Part shown: positions 61,585-64,000 of the stretch, in pieces | Numbering within the stretch: position 1 is the stretch's first letter | How the letters are laid out: each line of letters starts with the position of its first letter | From: Paraburkholderia sp. | GTDB lineage: Bacteria; Pseudomonadota; Gammaproteobacteria; Burkholderiales; Burkholderiaceae | Assembly: GCA_004322045.1 (NCBI GenBank) | Contig: SCRN01000016.1 | Location: forward strand, 62,001 to 126,000 | Length of the DNA: 64,000 bases | Direction: 5' to 3' | Position numbers and translations under genes: made by a program | Notes under the pieces: generated by a model | What the model was told of the DNA's origin: nothing | The model's input: the letters and a program-made list of their open reading frames with translations, nothing else | Database searches by the model: none

Positions 61585-62850
61585 TCACCGATAACCGAGC
61601 GCATGGGCGGCGGTGAAAACGAGAGCGACAACGGCGTAGACCGCGTAGACGGGCAGCTTGAACCGAGCCAGGCAGACGAGCGCAAATACCGCAGTGAAGA
61701 GATAGGGTGCTTCGTGCGGCGTGCGCTCGGCGATGCGCACGACGGCCGTCAGTAAGAACGCCGTCGTGGTGGCGCGCAGCACGCGCATGCCTTGCTCGAA
61801 GCGCTCATGCGCTTCGAGGCGGCGCAGATGGCGGCGTGCGAACACGATCAGCATGCCTGACGGAATGAACAGCGCACAAGTCGCGGCGACCGCGCCCACC
61901 CATCCCTGCACGAGATAGCCGAGGAACGGAACGACGTTCAGAAGCGGTCCCGGCGAAACGGGGGAGAGCGTAAAGGCCAGTGTGAACTCGCGCGCGGTGA
62001 CGCCGAGTCCGGGTGCTTCGAACAGCGTTTTGAGCACGGGCAGCGCCGAAAAACCGCCGCCGAACAGCGTCGCCCCGGCGCCGGCAAGTCGCGGCCAAAT
62101 CAATTGAGCCGCATACGTGGACGGCAGCGGCGCGGCGAACAATGCGACCAGCGCCACGAACGCCAGCACGATCGCCTTGTCGGCCCGCGAAAGCGAGATG
62201 GCCAGTTTTCCACCGCGAGCGGGGCTGGCGAACCACCCGGCCGCGAACGAGACTACCAGCAGCAGCACGAACGCGGCCGTGCCCTGGATCGTCAGCAAGA
62301 CAAGACAGGCGATGGCGGCTGCGGCCCATTCCAGCCGCGCATTCACGAGCACGCGGGTTTGCCGGTACCAAGTAATGCCGATCAACACCGCGAGGACAAT
62401 CGCGAAATGATCGATCAGCCCTGGGGCGGCGAGCGAGCGAACGAATGGCGCTTCATAGAAGGTGGCGAACGCCGTCATCGTGCAGAAGAAGGGCAGCACG
62501 GCGGCAATACCCGCGATCCAGGCGCCTATGCGTCCACGCAGTGCATATCCGACTTGCACGGCGACGTTGCAGCCTACGGCTCCCGGGACCATCCATGCGA
62601 GCGCGACGAAGTCGGAGTAGACGGCCTGGGTGAAGCGACGCTCGCGCTCGACGTAGTGCAGTTCGAGCTGCGCCATCAGCGCGAGCCCGCCCCAGGACAA
62701 CGCCGATAGCGCGAAGACCACACGAAACAACGTCCACAGCGATTCGGGTTCGGCGCTGCGCGCCGATGCGGCGGATGACGGTTGATGGGCAGCCAGGGCG
62801 GTATGCGCCGCGCGCGGGGCCTGTCTGCCTTGCGTGCTTGCCTCGCTCAT
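61585..62850 (-). CDS. Chromate transporter, full-length ChrA-like
   Basis: A 421-residue membrane protein with two CHR domains. The N domain has ALSWGGLALMAQLELHYVER and VALAWMVPGAVGCNVAVQVG; the C domain has TLFGGGFSALPVLKTLF and AFTLSPVSPGPLLNVVPFLG. A 37-residue Ala/Ser-rich N-terminal tail precedes the first helix. The N-domain loop has VPGAVG where active transporters have SPGPN-type sequences, so its substrate may differ from chromate. AAGGA lies before the ATG. Confidence 0.85.
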   Translation of the reverse strand: MSEASTQGRQAPRAAHTALAAHQPSSAASARSAEPESLWTLFRVVFALSALSWGGLALMAQLELHYVERERRFTQAVYSDFVALAWMVPGAVGCNVAVQVGYALRGRIGAWIAGIAAVLPFFCTMTAFATFYEAPFVRSLAAPGLIDHFAIVLAVLIGITWYRQTRVLVNARLEWAAAAIACLVLLTIQGTAAFVLLLVVSFAAGWFASPARGGKLAISLSRADKAIVLAFVALVALFAAPLPSTYAAQLIWPRLAGAGATLFGGGFSALPVLKTLFEAPGLGVTAREFTLAFTLSPVSPGPLLNVVPFLGYLVQGWVGAVAATCALFIPSGMLIVFARRHLRRLEAHERFEQGMRVLRATTTAFLLTAVVRIAERTPHEAPYLFTAVFALVCLARFKLPVYAVYAVVALVFTAAHALGYR

Positions 62851-62901
62851 CTGATCGGTCCTTCTCGTCGTTTTTGTCCGATCGCAGCCTGTGCGGATTC
62901 G

Positions 62902-64000
62902 TTACGCCGATTGTTGGCTCGTGTTCGGCTGGCCTCGACCGTAGCTCCCGTGCGGCTCGTGCATATCGCATACCCCGAAGCGGTCGAGCAGCGAGGCAAT
63001 GCCGTCCGCGGGGACGGGGCGCGAGAACAGGAAGCCTTGCGCTTGGATATTGCCGAGCGCCGACAGCCATGCGATCTGTTCTTCGGTTTCGGTGCCCTCG
63101 ACGACCACGGTCAAGCCGAGCGAGCGTGCGAGGTTGACGATCGCCGACACCATCACGCAAACGCTGCGATCGGCTGGGATCGCCTGTACGAACGAACGGT
63201 CTACCTTGAGCGTGTCGACCGAAAAACGGTTCAGGTACGACAGCGAGGAATAGCCGGTGCCGAAATCGTCGAGCGCGATGCTCACGCCGAGCCGCTTCAA
63301 TGCGACGATCTTCTCCGAGACGAGTTCCGGGTACTCCATCATCGCCGTCTCGGTGATCTCCAACTCGAGCCGATGAGCGGGAATGCCCGTTTCCTCGATC
63401 GCGTGCGAGATCGTTTCGTAGAGATCGCCCCGCCAGAACTGGACCGCCGAAATGTTGACCGCGAGCGAGAGCGTCTCGTAGCCCTCGCGCTGCCATTCGG
63501 CCAGTTGCCGGCAGGCGGTTTGAATCACGAAATCGCCGATCGGCACGATGAGACCCGTCGATTCCGCTACGGGGATGAACTCGCTCGCGGAAATGACGCC
63601 TTGCTGCGGATGATTCCACCGTGCAAGTGCTTCGAAGCCCGTGATGCAGCGGCGCGCCAGATCGATTTTTGGCTGATAGACGAGGAACAGTTGTTTCTCG
63701 GCCAGTGCGACGCGCAGTTGCTGCTCCCATTGCATCAAATGATCGGCGCGGTGAGACAGGTGCGGCGAATAGAACTGATAGCAGTTTTTGCCCGCATCCT
63801 TGGCGCTATACATCGCCAGGTCGGCCTTCTTGAGCAGATCGATTTCGCTTTCGCTGCCGACCGAGTACAAGGCGATGCCGATGCTCGCGTGCAGGACGAA
63901 CGAGGTGCCGCGCACGTCGAACGGGTGCTCGAACGTCTCGCGCACGCTTTCGGCCAGTTGCACGGCTTGCCGCTCGACGTCGCCGCCTTTGAGCACGACC
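62902..64000 (-). CDS. GGDEF-EAL protein, C-terminal part (runs off the window)
   Basis: At least 366 residues are in the window; the 5' end lies beyond 64000. The visible start is the last part of a GGDEF domain (ASIGIALYSVG, LLKKADLAMYSAKDAGKNCY). A complete EAL phosphodiesterase domain follows: FEALARWNHP, LSLAVNISAVQFW, ELEITETAMME, ALDDFGTGYSSLSYL, LKVDRSFVQ and VVEGTETEEQ. The metal-binding Glu and Asp residues are all present, so it should hydrolyse cyclic di-GMP to pGpG. Whether the GGDEF part is active cannot be seen. Confidence 0.92.
   Translation of the reverse strand, partial: VVLKGGDVERQAVQLAESVRETFEHPFDVRGTSFVLHASIGIALYSVGSESEIDLLKKADLAMYSAKDAGKNCYQFYSPHLSHRADHLMQWEQQLRVALAEKQLFLVYQPKIDLARRCITGFEALARWNHPQQGVISASEFIPVAESTGLIVPIGDFVIQTACRQLAEWQREGYETLSLAVNISAVQFWRGDLYETISHAIEETGIPAHRLELEITETAMMEYPELVSEKIVALKRLGVSIALDDFGTGYSSLSYLNRFSVDTLKVDRSFVQAIPADRSVCVMVSAIVNLARSLGLTVVVEGTETEEQIAWLSALGNIQAQGFLFSRPVPADGIASLLDRFGVCDMHEPHGSYGRGQPNTSQQSA

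Overview
The window looks like a chromosomal segment of a high-GC betaproteobacterium in Burkholderiaceae (Paraburkholderia, Trinickia or Caballeronia type). Support comes from the ppa, nadE-glnB, otsA, rpoN, parE-parC and uup homologues, a porin of the Burkholderia Gram-negative type, and several small proteins that look Burkholderia-specific. Everything was read by eye from the sequence; no database search was run.

Left core (1-33.7 kb). An SDR/aldehyde dehydrogenase pair is followed by ppa and a GIY-YIG protein. Next comes a phospholipase D effector with a Sel1-repeat lipoprotein, resembling a type VI secretion Tle5 effector/immunity pair, away from any visible secretion genes. Then: a FemAB-like acyltransferase, nadE, a PII protein, a porin, a hisQMP-type amino-acid ABC transporter without its binding protein, a Spy-like periplasmic protein beside an OmpR/EnvZ-like two-component system, and a fused-permease ABC transporter with an AAA-associated ATPase. 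A sigma-54 block follows: two enhancer-binding activators, and rpoN itself convergent with otsA. An MFS exporter, a PEBP-family protein, a hydroxyisobutyrate-dehydrogenase-like enzyme and a HigBA-like toxin-antitoxin pair close this side.

Accessory element (about 33.77-52.41 kb). An 18.6-kb integrated element lies against the 3' end of a tRNA-Arg(CCU) gene and carries a P4-type integrase at its right end. It has AlpA-like, KilA-N and KilAC regulators, a region organised like the phage P4 immunity locus (a compact hairpin RNA with complementary TTGGCG/CGCCAA elements), a replication-like gene carrying four 13-bp iterons, a terminase-small-subunit-like gene, a large virion-like protein with a GH19-type lysozyme domain, a secreted DUF4087-like protein, and a SEFIR-domain protein likely to be anti-phage. 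No capsid, portal, tail-tube or large terminase genes are present, so it reads as a phage satellite rather than a complete prophage. A 3.4-kb IS21-family element with two extra ORFs has split one satellite gene; removing it and one 5-bp target copy restores a 90-codon reading frame.

Right core (52.4-64 kb). tRNA-Arg, rubredoxin, an Uup-type ABC-F ATPase, parE and parC (topoisomerase IV; DnaA-box-like sites precede parE), a CopD-like membrane protein, three chromate-transporter genes (a split pair facing a full-length one), and the 3' part of a GGDEF-EAL protein that runs off the window.
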